From: Bacillota bacterium
Lineage (GTDB): Bacteria; Bacillota; Clostridia; Acetivibrionales; DSM-27016
Length of the DNA: 64,000 bases
Assembly: GCA_023390115.1 (NCBI GenBank)
Contig: JAEWDM010000022.1
Span: 546,904-610,903, forward strand
Reading direction: 5' to 3'
Made by a program: the position numbers and the translations under genes. The notes under the pieces were generated by a model. It saw nothing but the letters and a program-made list of their open reading frames with translations. It searched no databases and was not told where the DNA came from. Numbering within the stretch: position 1 is the first letter of the stretch; every line of letters begins with the position of its first letter. This document shows positions 17,706 through 26,785 of this stretch, one piece after another.

Positions 17706-17979
17706 CCTCTTCCTCCAATTGGCACTTAAGTGTTTCATATATCTCCTGGCTTATGGCACATTCAAATGCCTTTTCCAGCCTTTTTGCCTTCCTTGCCTTC
17801 TCAAAGCATGAAAGCTCTTTGCACATATATGCTCCCCTTCCGGGCTTCTTTCCTGTAAAATCCACACTTATCTCATTTTCCTTATTTTTAACTATCCGTA
17901 TAAGCTCCTTTTTAGGTTTCATCTCCTGGCATCCCAGGCACATCCGCATAGGTATTTTCCTTTGCTTAATGATAACCAC
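17695..17979 (-). CDS. rnpM: RNase P modulator RnpM (YlxR, DUF448)
   Basis: 94 residues, starting at a GTG. The DUF448 hallmarks are MCLGCQEMKPKKELIRIV near residue 13 and KKPGRGAYMC near 44. YlxR proteins are small nucleoid/RNA-binding proteins; in Bacillus the protein binds and modulates RNase P. It lies between nusA and ylxQ, the canonical place. Confidence 0.93.
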   Translation of the reverse strand: MVIIKQRKIPMRMCLGCQEMKPKKELIRIVKNKENEISVDFTGKKPGRGAYMCKELSCFEKARKAKRLEKAFECAISQEIYETLKCQLEEEDGR

Positions 17980-18011
17980 GCCCTATCCTTAAAGCATTTC
18001 GTCCTCTTACA

Positions 18012-19181
18012 TTACAGCCTGTCAAATTCATCATTATCGATTTCTTCCTCACTGCCCATTTCTTCCTCAATATCGGTTTCTTCATCGTCAATGTCGTCCT
18101 CCGGACTGAAATTTATTCCAGTGCTGAACATCTGCCGCTCAATAGATGCTCTGAGCTGGGATTCGCTTTTAATGTCTATTTTCCAGCCGGTAAGCTTGGC
18201 AGCCAGCCTTGCATTCTGGCCTTCCTTTCCTATCGCGAGAGAAAGCTGGTAATCGGGCACCGTAGCCTTTGCAGACTTTTCCTCCTCATTTGCCTCTACC
18301 CTGACCACCTTTGCGGGGCTTAAGCTTGCCGCTATGAGCTCCTCGGGATTATTGCTCCATTTTATTATATCTATTTTTTCTCCCCTGAGCTCATCTACAA
18401 TAGCCTGGACTCTTGTTCCCTTTTGTCCCACACACGCCCCTACCGGGTCTACATTGCCGTCCTTTGAAAAGACAGCTATTTTAGTTCTGGAGCCCGGTTC
18501 TCTTGCTATTCCCTTAATTTCCACCGTACCGTCGTGAATCTCCGGCACCTCCAGCTCAAACAGTCTCTTGACCAGCCCGGGATGGGTCCTGGAAAGAACT
18601 ATTTGAGGGCCCTTAGTGGTTTTCTTTACCTCAATGACGTAAACCTTTATCCTGTAGTTGAATTTATACTCCTCACCGGGAGTCTGCTCTGTAGGAGGCA
18701 ATACAGCCTCGGTTTTACCAAGGTCTATTATAACATTTTTCTTTTCGATTCTCTGTATTATACCTGTGACAATATCACTTTCCTTACTGTAATATTCGTC
18801 AAATATAATTCCTCTCTCCGCTTCCCTTATCCTCTGTACTACAACCTGCTTTGCCGTCTGCGCGGCAATTCTGCCGAATTTTCTGGGAGTAACCTCCACC
18901 TCGGCAGTATCGTCCTCCTCCAGCTTCTTGCTTATCTTTTTTGCCTCCTCAACAGAAATTTCAAGGAGATCGTTCATCGGCCTTTCAGTAACCTTTTTCA
19001 AGGCATAAACCCTTACATCCCCCGTTTCGGTATTAAAAGCAATCTTCACATTTTGAGTGGAATTGAAATTTCTTTTATATGCAGATATAAGTGCAGCCTC
19101 AATAGCCTCTATCAAAACCTCCTTATTAATTCCCTTTTCTCTCTCCAATTGCTCTAAAGCGTGTATTAACTCAGCACCCAT
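18012..19181 (-). CDS. nusA: Transcription termination/antitermination factor NusA
   Basis: 389 residues, typical of Firmicute NusA without the extra C-terminal acidic repeats. Domains: N-terminal RNA polymerase-binding (GAELIHALEQLEREKGI), S1 (about 130-200, GIIQRIEKKNVIIDLG), KH1 and KH2 (DPVGACVGQKGTRVQAIVDEL and LAIGKEGQNARLAAKLTGW), and an acidic tail after residue 360. It binds elongating RNA polymerase and controls pausing and termination. The gene follows rimP as usual. Confidence 0.97.
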   Translation of the reverse strand: MGAELIHALEQLEREKGINKEVLIEAIEAALISAYKRNFNSTQNVKIAFNTETGDVRVYALKKVTERPMNDLLEISVEEAKKISKKLEEDDTAEVEVTPRKFGRIAAQTAKQVVVQRIREAERGIIFDEYYSKESDIVTGIIQRIEKKNVIIDLGKTEAVLPPTEQTPGEEYKFNYRIKVYVIEVKKTTKGPQIVLSRTHPGLVKRLFELEVPEIHDGTVEIKGIAREPGSRTKIAVFSKDGNVDPVGACVGQKGTRVQAIVDELRGEKIDIIKWSNNPEELIAASLSPAKVVRVEANEEEKSAKATVPDYQLSLAIGKEGQNARLAAKLTGWKIDIKSESQLRASIERQMFSTGINFSPEDDIDDEETDIEEEMGSEEEIDNDEFDRL

Positions 19182-19232
19182 TTTGCTCTCACTGCCTCCT
19201 TTTAAATAATAGAGCTTTTAACACTAAAAGCA

Positions 19233-19697
19233 TTAAAACTTAATAACCCTCTTTACTATTGATACTTCCTTTATGTCAAACTCCAAATCCCCTGCTTTTT
19301 CCTGGCTTATGCAAATCCTGCCGTCCTTAAGTCCCAAAAGAACTCCCTCATATGTCTTCTTTCCGTTTAAAGGACTGTACAGGCTCACCTCAACCAATTC
19401 TCCCCTGTACTTTTCAAAGTCACTTGGTTTTTTAAGAGGCCTTTCCAGGCCGGGAGATGACACCTCTAAAAAATAGCTCTGAACAATAGGGTCTGTTTCG
19501 TCCAGTCTGTCACTCAGTTCCTCGCTTACGGCCTGACAATCGTCAATACCTATGCCTTCCGGCTTATCTATGTACACACGAAGGTACCAGTTGGCACCCT
19601 CCTTAACAAACTCAACATCAACCAGCTCATACGAATGCTTCTCTGCAATAGGTGCCACAAGCTCCGTAACTATTTCCTCAACCTTCTTTTTAGCCAT
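19233..19697 (-). CDS. rimP: Ribosome maturation factor RimP
   Basis: 154 residues. RimP is needed for 30S subunit assembly. Motifs: MAKKKVEEIVTELVAPI at the start, GIDDCQAVSEELSDRLDE (near 50) and LEVSSPGLERPLKKPSDFEKY (near 80). GGAGG is well placed upstream. The gene starts a new segment after polC and is preceded by a strongly folded leader (19718-19832). Confidence 0.96.
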   Translation of the reverse strand: MAKKKVEEIVTELVAPIAEKHSYELVDVEFVKEGANWYLRVYIDKPEGIGIDDCQAVSEELSDRLDETDPIVQSYFLEVSSPGLERPLKKPSDFEKYRGELVEVSLYSPLNGKKTYEGVLLGLKDGRICISQEKAGDLEFDIKEVSIVKRVIKF

Positions 19698-19717
19698 GTA
19701 TCCTCCTTAAAAAAGCC

Positions 19718-19811
19718 CTTTCGTATTGTGCAGCCTGTAAAAGCCGGCTGCACCTTAAATACAGGCCAGACACCAATCCTCTGCAATACAATTGCGGCAA
19801 CAATACGAAAG
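19718..19811. repeat. Structured palindromic region upstream of rimP
   Basis: Perfect 12-base outer arms CTTTCGTATTGT (19718-19729) and ACAATACGAAAG (19800-19811) enclose a second hairpin GCAGCC...GGCTGC (19731-19752) and smaller repeats. It overlaps the polC terminator hairpin on its right side, so alternative foldings are possible. No gene is inside. It may be a leader RNA of rimP-nusA or an inserted palindromic element. Confidence 0.55.
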
Positions 19812-19832
19812 AGTGGGATTTGCCCACTCTTT
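19808..19832 (-). terminator. Hairpin after polC, probable terminator
   Basis: AAAGAGTGGG and CCCACTCTTT form a 10-bp stem with a 5-base loop, 118 bases after the polC stop. The final T residues are part of the stem and no longer T-run follows on the minus strand, so termination may be partial. Confidence 0.55.
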
Positions 19833-19949
19833 ACATTTAGAAAAATATATTTTCTTAAAGTCCAGTAGTATTATATCACTATTATTTGTAATTATCAATA
19901 AGATTATTACATTTATTTATATTTTTATACCTCTTTATATTTTTTGCTT

Positions 19950-22900
19950 TCAGAACAAGCTTAGCTGGTTGCTTTCGGGCATCCCTTCAAGACACCCGTG
20001 CTGCTGCAGTATCTCTATAACCGACTTGCTTACTTTAGCCCTTATGCGCAGGTCGTCAACCGATAAAAACTCACCCTCGCCTCTGGCCTCGGCGATATTT
20101 TGCGCAGCCGCTCCACCCAAGCCCTGAAGCGCATTTAAAGGCGGCCTTATTCCCTTTTCCTCAATTTTAAATTTTACGGGATCGGACCTGTAAAGGTCAA
20201 CGGGAAGAAACTTTATTTGCCTTGCATACATTTCATTGGCTACCTCAAGTATGGTTAAAACATTTTTCTCCTTCTGGGTAATATTGTTTCCCTTCTGCTC
20301 CAGCTCCCTTATTTTATTTCTTACCATATCCTGTCCGTGAGTCATAAGCTGTGCGTCAAAATCATCCGCTCTTACGGTAAAATAGGTTACATAGAAGGCC
20401 TCGGGGTAATGCACCTTAAACCATGCAATCCTGAACGCCATCATTACGTATGCTGCGGCATGGGCTTTAGGGAACATATACTTTATTTTATTGCACGAGT
20501 TTATATACCAGTCCGGCACATTGTTTTCCTTCATGGCCTGCTTATATTCCTCCTTGAGCCCCTTTCCCTTCCTGACATCCTCCATTATTTTAAAGGCAGC
20601 CTTGGGCGGGAGCCCCTTATGTATTAAATATATCATTATGTCGTCCCTGCAGCATATCGCCTCCGAAAGCACGGCAGTACCATCTTTTATGAGATCCTGT
20701 GCGTTGTTCAGCCAGACATCGGTGCCGTGAGAGAGGCCAGATATTCTTATGAGCTCAGAAAAGGTGCGGGGCTTTGTATCGGCAAGCATTTGCCTTACAA
20801 ATTTTGTCCCGAATTCCGGTATGGCAAAGGTGCCTGTCTGGCTGTTAATGTCCTCGGGCCTTACACCGATAGGCCCGGTACTGCTGAAAATGCCCATGGT
20901 GCTCTTTTCACCTATGGGAATGCTTTTTGCGTCAACGCCCGTCAAATCCTCAAGCATTCTTATGGCGGTAGGATCGTCATGGCCCAGTATGTCCAGCTTG
21001 AGTATGCTGCCGTGGAGAAAATGATAGTCAAAGTGCGTTGTTATTGTATTGGACTGGATATCGTCGGCAGGACGCTGTATAGGAGAGAAATCGAATATTT
21101 CCTTGTCCTGGGGAACTATCATAATTCCTCCGGGGTGCTGTCCGGTAGTCCTTTTAATGCCTGTGCATCCCTTTACCAGCCTGTTCATTTCCGCATTGGT
21201 TGCTGCTATTCCCCTCTCATCCAGATAATTCTTAACATATCCGTAAGCTGTCTTGTCTGCAACAGACGCTATGGTTCCCGCTCTGAACACATGTCCCTCT
21301 CCGAAAAGCTCCTCCGTGTATTTGTGAGCAACCGGCTGGTATTCTCCTGAAAAGTTCAAATCTATATCAGGCTCCTTATCTCCGTCAAAGCCCAAAAAGG
21401 TTTCAAAAGGTATGTCATAGCCGTCTTTTTTTAACGCGCCTCCGCATGTGGGACAGCTTTTGTCGGGGAGGTCAAATCCGCAGTCAATACTTCCGTCAAG
21501 CACAAACTCGGAATATTTGCACTGGGGGCATATATAATGGGGCTGCAGTGAATTAACCTCTGTAATGCCTACCATGTTGGCTACAAAGGACGACCCGACC
21601 GACCCCCTTGAGCCTACCAGATATCCGTCGCCGAGCGACTTGTGCACCAGCTTTTGAGCTATGAGATACATGACCGAAAAGCCATTTTTTATTATTGAAT
21701 TCAATTCCTTTTCAAGCCTTTGCTCCACCACCTCGGGGAGTGGAAATCCATATATTTCCTTTGCTGTTTTCTCGGCGAGGCTTTTAATTTCCTCCTCCGC
21801 CCCCTCCATTTTAGGCGGAAATGTACCGGAGGGCACAGGAGCAATTTCTTCTATCTGATCAGCAATAAGGTTAGTGTTTTCAACCACCACCTCATATGCC
21901 TTTTCACGCCCGAGATATGAAAACTCCTCCAGCATCTCATCGGTTGTCCTAAAATGCAGGGGGGCTTGATTATCAGCATCGCTAAAGCCCTTTCCCGCCA
22001 TTAGTATGCGTCTGAACACTTCATCCCCGGGATCTATAAAGTGTACGTCGCAGGTAGCCACCACAGGCTTTCTGAACTTCTCCCCCAGAGCAACAATTTT
22101 CCTGTTTATCTCCTTAAGCTGCTCCTGGCTTCCCACCTTGCCGTTATTTATCATAAACTGGTTGTTTCCCAGCGGCTGTATTTCAAGATAATCGTAAAAG
22201 CTCACAATCTTGTTTATTGCTTCATCGCTTTTGTTCTCCAATATGGCGGTATAAAGCTCTCCCGCCTCACAGGCAGTCCCTAAGATCAGCCCGTCACGGT
22301 AATTCATAAAAAGCTTTTTAGGCACGCGCGGCCTTTTATAGTAATACTTCAGATGAGATTCGGATATTATCCTGTACAGGTTTTTTAATCCGGTATAATT
22401 TTTTGCAAGAATTACCGCATGATAGGACGCAGCCTTTTTAAAGTCCTCATTTTTGTCAAAGGCATTTTCTATTTCATTAACAGAAGCCACTCCCTTAGCC
22501 TGAAGTATTTGCAGGCATTTGACAAATATTTCGGCAGTGGCCCTTGAATCGTCTACCGCCCTGTGATGATTTTCCAGGCTTATTCCCAGATGCTTTGCAA
22601 CATTATTGAGCTTGTACCTGCCAAGCTCCGGGAACATATTCCGGCAAAGCTGCAAGGTATCTATAACAGAGTTATCTATGGCTTTCCCGAGGCTTCGTGC
22701 CGAGTGCCTTATAAAACCCATGTCAAAGGAGGCATTGTGCGCCACCAGCACAGAGCCGCCTATAAACTCCATAAACTCCGGAAGTGCCTTTTCTATGTCC
22801 GGCGCATCCTTCACCATGTCATCGGTAATTCCCGTAAGCTTGGTTATGAAGCCCGGAATCGGAATTCCCGGGTTTACAAAGGAGCTGAAGCTTGCTGTTA

Positions 22901-24278
22901 TCTCTCCGTTTTTAATTTTAACGGCTCCTATTTCTGTTATCCTGTCCCTTTCCGCGCTTAAGCCAGTGGTTTCCAAATCAAATACCGTAAACTCTCCGTC
23001 AACGCCCTGCCCCTTGGCGTTATAAACCACAGGGACGCTGTCGTCAAGCATATAGCATTCCACTCCGTATAATATTTTTATCTTATTTTTCTTAGCCGCG
23101 TCAAAAGCGTCGGGATATGCCTGCACAACGCCGTGATCGGTAATTGCCACGGCCTTATGACCCCATAACGCCGCCCTCTTTACAAGCTCCTTTACAGGCG
23201 TCACTCCATCCATTGCGCTCATTTGGGTATGAAGGTGAAGCTCAACTCTCTTCACCTCTGCGGTATCCATTTTTAATTCCTTTTGAACCTGTACTATATC
23301 GGATACCATAATTGCAAGCTCTTTTGAAAATTTGTCATACTGCGCTTCCCCTCTGACTTTTGCCGATATGCCCTCCTTAACATTCTCTCTGAAAAGATCT
23401 ATATCTCCCTTTTCAATGAAGAACTTTCCGGTTAAAGAGCTTGTATAATCTGTTATGTCAAAGGTGCATATATATCTTTCTCCCCTTATTTCCCTGAACT
23501 CAACCCTGAATACATCTCCGGCTATGGCAGTCCTTCCCGATTCCTCCGTTACCTCGGACATTTTCATTACTGCGTCGCTAAAGCCTTTACCGAGTATTAT
23601 ATTGGCACCGCTTGCCGAAGGAGCAGAGCTCCTTTTTCCCTGCTGCCTTTTGAAATCCCCGGAACCGCCCGCAGTACCGCCGCCAGCCATTGCCATATTG
23701 ATTACAACCGATTCTTCGGCCCTCTTCTTTTTAATATATTCATCATTTGCAGCACAGTCCGTCCGGCAATCTGAAAATTCCACCTTAAGCCTGCAGGAAA
23801 AAAAGTGGTCGATTATGCTTTCTATCAAGCTGTCACAGGCTTTTGACTTAAGTATCTGAGAGCCCTGTGTTTTTATGCTCACAACAAGCCTCTTTCCATA
23901 AAGCTCCCAGTTGCAGCCATGAAGTATTCCCCTGCTTATTGCCATATCTCTGTTGACATAAAAAAGAACGCTTTCCCAATATTGGCGCAATATTTCCTCT
24001 ATTGTCTGGTCTATGTCAAACTTGGGCCTTATAAACACCGAATCTACATTAAAACGATTAATAATGCATTTCTCCGTACCCGCCAGGAGCTCTGCCGGGA
24101 TAAGCCTGTCCGACAATATATTAATTTCAAGCCTTCTGGATTTTTTATATACATTTATACCCGAAATTTTTACATTTTTAAAAAGCTCACAGGCTTCCGT
24201 ATCTGCTTTTGCCACCGAATCAAGAATTTCAGGAAATAAATCGATAAAGCTTTTTTCCTCCGCTACCGCATTTTGCAC
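19950..24278 (-). CDS. polC: DNA polymerase III PolC-type alpha subunit
   Basis: 1442 residues, full length for PolC, the leading-strand replicative polymerase of low-GC Gram-positives. Domains: N-terminal domain (1-220), OB domain (about 240-335), PHP domain (ELHLHTQMSAMDGV from about 345, VAITDHGVVQAYPD), proofreading exonuclease inserted in PHP (FDLETTGLSAERD near 433), a Cys4 zinc motif (CPQC...CPTC), and the polymerase core with the acidic motif EPDIDLNFSGEYQ. The GTG start has GAGG just upstream. It lies between ispG and rimP, the standard clostridial order. Confidence 0.97.
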   Translation of the reverse strand: MQNAVAEEKSFIDLFPEILDSVAKADTEACELFKNVKISGINVYKKSRRLEINILSDRLIPAELLAGTEKCIINRFNVDSVFIRPKFDIDQTIEEILRQYWESVLFYVNRDMAISRGILHGCNWELYGKRLVVSIKTQGSQILKSKACDSLIESIIDHFFSCRLKVEFSDCRTDCAANDEYIKKKRAEESVVINMAMAGGGTAGGSGDFKRQQGKRSSAPSASGANIILGKGFSDAVMKMSEVTEESGRTAIAGDVFRVEFREIRGERYICTFDITDYTSSLTGKFFIEKGDIDLFRENVKEGISAKVRGEAQYDKFSKELAIMVSDIVQVQKELKMDTAEVKRVELHLHTQMSAMDGVTPVKELVKRAALWGHKAVAITDHGVVQAYPDAFDAAKKNKIKILYGVECYMLDDSVPVVYNAKGQGVDGEFTVFDLETTGLSAERDRITEIGAVKIKNGEITASFSSFVNPGIPIPGFITKLTGITDDMVKDAPDIEKALPEFMEFIGGSVLVAHNASFDMGFIRHSARSLGKAIDNSVIDTLQLCRNMFPELGRYKLNNVAKHLGISLENHHRAVDDSRATAEIFVKCLQILQAKGVASVNEIENAFDKNEDFKKAASYHAVILAKNYTGLKNLYRIISESHLKYYYKRPRVPKKLFMNYRDGLILGTACEAGELYTAILENKSDEAINKIVSFYDYLEIQPLGNNQFMINNGKVGSQEQLKEINRKIVALGEKFRKPVVATCDVHFIDPGDEVFRRILMAGKGFSDADNQAPLHFRTTDEMLEEFSYLGREKAYEVVVENTNLIADQIEEIAPVPSGTFPPKMEGAEEEIKSLAEKTAKEIYGFPLPEVVEQRLEKELNSIIKNGFSVMYLIAQKLVHKSLGDGYLVGSRGSVGSSFVANMVGITEVNSLQPHYICPQCKYSEFVLDGSIDCGFDLPDKSCPTCGGALKKDGYDIPFETFLGFDGDKEPDIDLNFSGEYQPVAHKYTEELFGEGHVFRAGTIASVADKTAYGYVKNYLDERGIAATNAEMNRLVKGCTGIKRTTGQHPGGIMIVPQDKEIFDFSPIQRPADDIQSNTITTHFDYHFLHGSILKLDILGHDDPTAIRMLEDLTGVDAKSIPIGEKSTMGIFSSTGPIGVRPEDINSQTGTFAIPEFGTKFVRQMLADTKPRTFSELIRISGLSHGTDVWLNNAQDLIKDGTAVLSEAICCRDDIMIYLIHKGLPPKAAFKIMEDVRKGKGLKEEYKQAMKENNVPDWYINSCNKIKYMFPKAHAAAYVMMAFRIAWFKVHYPEAFYVTYFTVRADDFDAQLMTHGQDMVRNKIRELEQKGNNITQKEKNVLTILEVANEMYARQIKFLPVDLYRSDPVKFKIEEKGIRPPLNALQGLGGAAAQNIAEARGEGEFLSVDDLRIRAKVSKSVIEILQQHGCLEGMPESNQLSLF

Positions 24279-24317
24279 AATCCCTCATACCCTTTCCCTC
24301 GAATGCATTTTTTAGCT

Positions 24318-25409
24318 TTACAGCTTCTCTATCTCTGAAATAAGCTCCTCCACAATTCTTTCCCTCGGAATTTTCCTCACAATCGTACCTTTTTTAAAGA
24401 GCAGAGCCTCTCCGTCCCCTCCCGCAATACCTATATCGGCTTCCCTGGCCTCGCCCGGTCCGTTAACGGCACACCCCATAATTGCCAGCTTCACATCCCT
24501 GTCTATGTATTGAAGCCTTTTTTCAACCTCATTTGCTATACTTATGAGATCAATGCGGCAGCGTCCGCAGGTGGGGCATGAAACAAGCTCAATACCCCCC
24601 CGCCTTATACCAAGACTCTTTAATATTTCCTTTGCCACCTCAACCTCCTGAACAGGATCTCCCGTGAGGGACACCCTCATTGTATCTCCTATTCCCTCGG
24701 CAAGAAGACAGCCTAAGCCCACAGATGATTTTATGGTACCCCTGTACACCGTACCCGCCTCAGTAACACCTATATGAAGCGGGTACTGCGAGCTCTCCGG
24801 CATCAGCCTGTATGCGGCGATTGTCACAGGCACGCTTGACGCCTTTATTGAAAAAAGGATGTCATAAAAGCCCAAGTCCTCAAGTATTGCCGCATGTCCA
24901 AGGGCACTCTCAACCATTCCTTCCGGTGTGACTCCACCATACTTTTCTATTATATGTCTTTCTACAGATCCCGAATTAACACCTATGCGTATGGGAATTC
25001 CCCTTTCCCGCGCCTTCGCAACCACAGCCTTTACTCTTTCCCCGCCGCCTATGTTCCCGGGATTCAGCCTTATTTTATCCGCGCCGCTCTTTATGCTTTC
25101 CAGCGCAAGCCTGTAATCAAAGTGTATATCCGCCACAAGAGGAATCCGTATCCCTCTTTTTATTTCCCTTATAGCCAGAGCGGCTTCATTGTCAGGCACC
25201 GCAACCCTTACAATGTCACAGCCAGCCTCTTCCAGCCTCTTTATTTGCTCTACTGTAGCCCTGCTGTCTCTGGTATCGGTGTTAGTCATCGATTGTACGC
25301 TTACAGGAGCGTCTCCTCCTATATATAAATCCCCAACCCTGATTTTGCGGGTATTTTTTCTTGTTATGCAATTATTGCCTGCCATAGATCCATATTCACC
25401 CTCATTCAT
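24318..25409 (-). CDS. ispG: (E)-4-hydroxy-3-methylbut-2-enyl-diphosphate synthase IspG
   Basis: 363 residues from the ATG at 25409 (AAGGGTGAG seven bases upstream). The frame is open to 25442, but the extra residues would be encoded by the palindrome at 25430-25450. IspG is the [4Fe-4S] enzyme converting MEcPP to HMBPP in the non-mevalonate pathway. Motifs: GGDAPVSVQSMTNTDT, RLNPGNIGG, and the iron-sulfur cysteines (CPTCGRCRID and MGCAVNGPGEA). It forms a pathway pair with dxr nearby. Confidence 0.96.
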   Translation of the reverse strand: MNEGEYGSMAGNNCITRKNTRKIRVGDLYIGGDAPVSVQSMTNTDTRDSRATVEQIKRLEEAGCDIVRVAVPDNEAALAIREIKRGIRIPLVADIHFDYRLALESIKSGADKIRLNPGNIGGGERVKAVVAKARERGIPIRIGVNSGSVERHIIEKYGGVTPEGMVESALGHAAILEDLGFYDILFSIKASSVPVTIAAYRLMPESSQYPLHIGVTEAGTVYRGTIKSSVGLGCLLAEGIGDTMRVSLTGDPVQEVEVAKEILKSLGIRRGGIELVSCPTCGRCRIDLISIANEVEKRLQYIDRDVKLAIMGCAVNGPGEAREADIGIAGGDGEALLFKKGTIVRKIPRERIVEELISEIEKL

Positions 25410-25429
25410 TATGAAACTCACCCTTGGCC

Positions 25430-25450
25430 CCCCTCTTTTCAAAAGAGGGG
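25430..25450. repeat. Short perfect palindrome between rseP and ispG
   Basis: CCCCTCTTTT-c-AAAAGAGGGG is a 10-bp-arm palindrome in the 69-base spacer between the rseP stop and the ispG start. It has no terminator tail on the minus strand. It resembles short dispersed palindromes of clostridial genomes. Confidence 0.5.
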
Positions 25451-25478
25451 AATCGGCTTTCTTTCTCCCCCTCTTTCC

Positions 25479-26768
25479 TCATCCTCCGCTCAGACGCAAA
25501 ATATCATTATATGTGGCAAATATCATGAGCATTACCAGCAGCACAAGCCCTATGAGAGATATAAAGGCCTCCTTTTCAGGCGGAATTGCCTTTCTCCTTA
25601 TGCCCTCTACCGCCAGCAGTATCAGCTTGCTTCCGTCAAGCGCAGGAAAAGGAATGAGGTTAAACAGCCCCAGATTTATGCTTATAAATGCAACTACATT
25701 GAGAAGGTTCAATATCCTGTCCGAGAGAGTGGGGCTCATTTCAACCACATCACCTATTGCATTCACTATGCCGACAGGCCCCGACATCTGGTCTAAGGAA
25801 ACCTTTCCCGTCACCAGCCAGGCAAGGGAATAATATACATTGCGCGACAATGCATATGCATAAATGGCTGAATTTTTCACAGTGCTTACAAGCCCGCTTT
25901 TTGTGCTCTTAAAATCCATGCCTACTTCATACATTTCCTGTCCCTTTGTGACAATAGGAGTGATTTTAAGAACTTCTTCCTCTCCCCCGCGGTCAATGGT
26001 AACATTTACAGCATTGCCCTTGTTTACCGCCATAAAGTCCCTTATCTGCCTGTTGTTTTCTATAGGCATGTCATTCAGCCTTGTTATAACATCACCGGGC
26101 TTAAGTCCGGCCTTAAAGGCATCTGAGTCCTCCTGCACCGTCTTTACGGCATTGGAGCCTTCCCCATATCCCTTTTGGGGACCAAACCCCAAAATATACC
26201 TTTCCGCTGGTATTGTTTCCGGCTTTACCACAACAGTTCTTTTCTCATTATTTCTTTCTATTTCAACATTCACAGGCTTTCCCTTGGTCCCATAGACAAA
26301 TAATCCTATATCATTGGGATGATATACTTTTTTATTGTCATAAGAGACTATCCTGTCTCCAGCCTGTATCCGGGCTTCGGCAGCAGCCGTCGTAGGAGCC
26401 ACAAAGTCTACCTCATTTGTGCTGTAGCCTGCAACGGAGGTTATTATTGTAATAAGAATTATGGCGGTAATTATATTCATAACAGGTCCCGCTGCTATAA
26501 CGGCCGCCCTTACAAGCACCGGCTTGTTATTGTACGCCCTTAAATCATCCGATTTCTGCTCCTCGCCCTCCATTCTCACGTATCCCCCCAAAGGAATAAG
26601 CCTTATAGAGTACAGCGTCTCTCCCTTACGAAAGCTGAAAAGCTTGGGGCCCATAAAAAGTGAGAAGTCAAGCACCTTTATACCTGACAGCTTTGCCACA
26701 ATAAAGTGTCCAAACTCATGCACAACAATTAAAAAGCTCAACGCAAGAATAGCAACCAGAATGCTCAT
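25479..26768 (-). CDS. rseP: Site-2 protease RseP (RIP metalloprotease)
   Basis: 429 residues from the ATG at 26768, chosen because GGAGGA is 8 bases upstream; a GTG seven codons earlier overlaps the dxr stop. This integral-membrane zinc protease cleaves anti-sigma factors and signal-peptide remnants within the membrane. The zinc motif HEFGHF is in the first membrane helix, a PDZ domain follows (about 120-280), and the third-ligand segment NLIPFPALDGSK is near residue 370 before the last helix. Confidence 0.95.
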   Translation of the reverse strand: MSILVAILALSFLIVVHEFGHFIVAKLSGIKVLDFSLFMGPKLFSFRKGETLYSIRLIPLGGYVRMEGEEQKSDDLRAYNNKPVLVRAAVIAAGPVMNIITAIILITIITSVAGYSTNEVDFVAPTTAAAEARIQAGDRIVSYDNKKVYHPNDIGLFVYGTKGKPVNVEIERNNEKRTVVVKPETIPAERYILGFGPQKGYGEGSNAVKTVQEDSDAFKAGLKPGDVITRLNDMPIENNRQIRDFMAVNKGNAVNVTIDRGGEEEVLKITPIVTKGQEMYEVGMDFKSTKSGLVSTVKNSAIYAYALSRNVYYSLAWLVTGKVSLDQMSGPVGIVNAIGDVVEMSPTLSDRILNLLNVVAFISINLGLFNLIPFPALDGSKLILLAVEGIRRKAIPPEKEAFISLIGLVLLVMLMIFATYNDILRLSGG

Positions 26769-26785
26769 AAATATTATCCTCCATT

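Noticed and set aside
20727..21350. A 207-residue open frame opposite polC
   Set aside because: It lies entirely inside conserved PolC polymerase sequence and has no supporting features.
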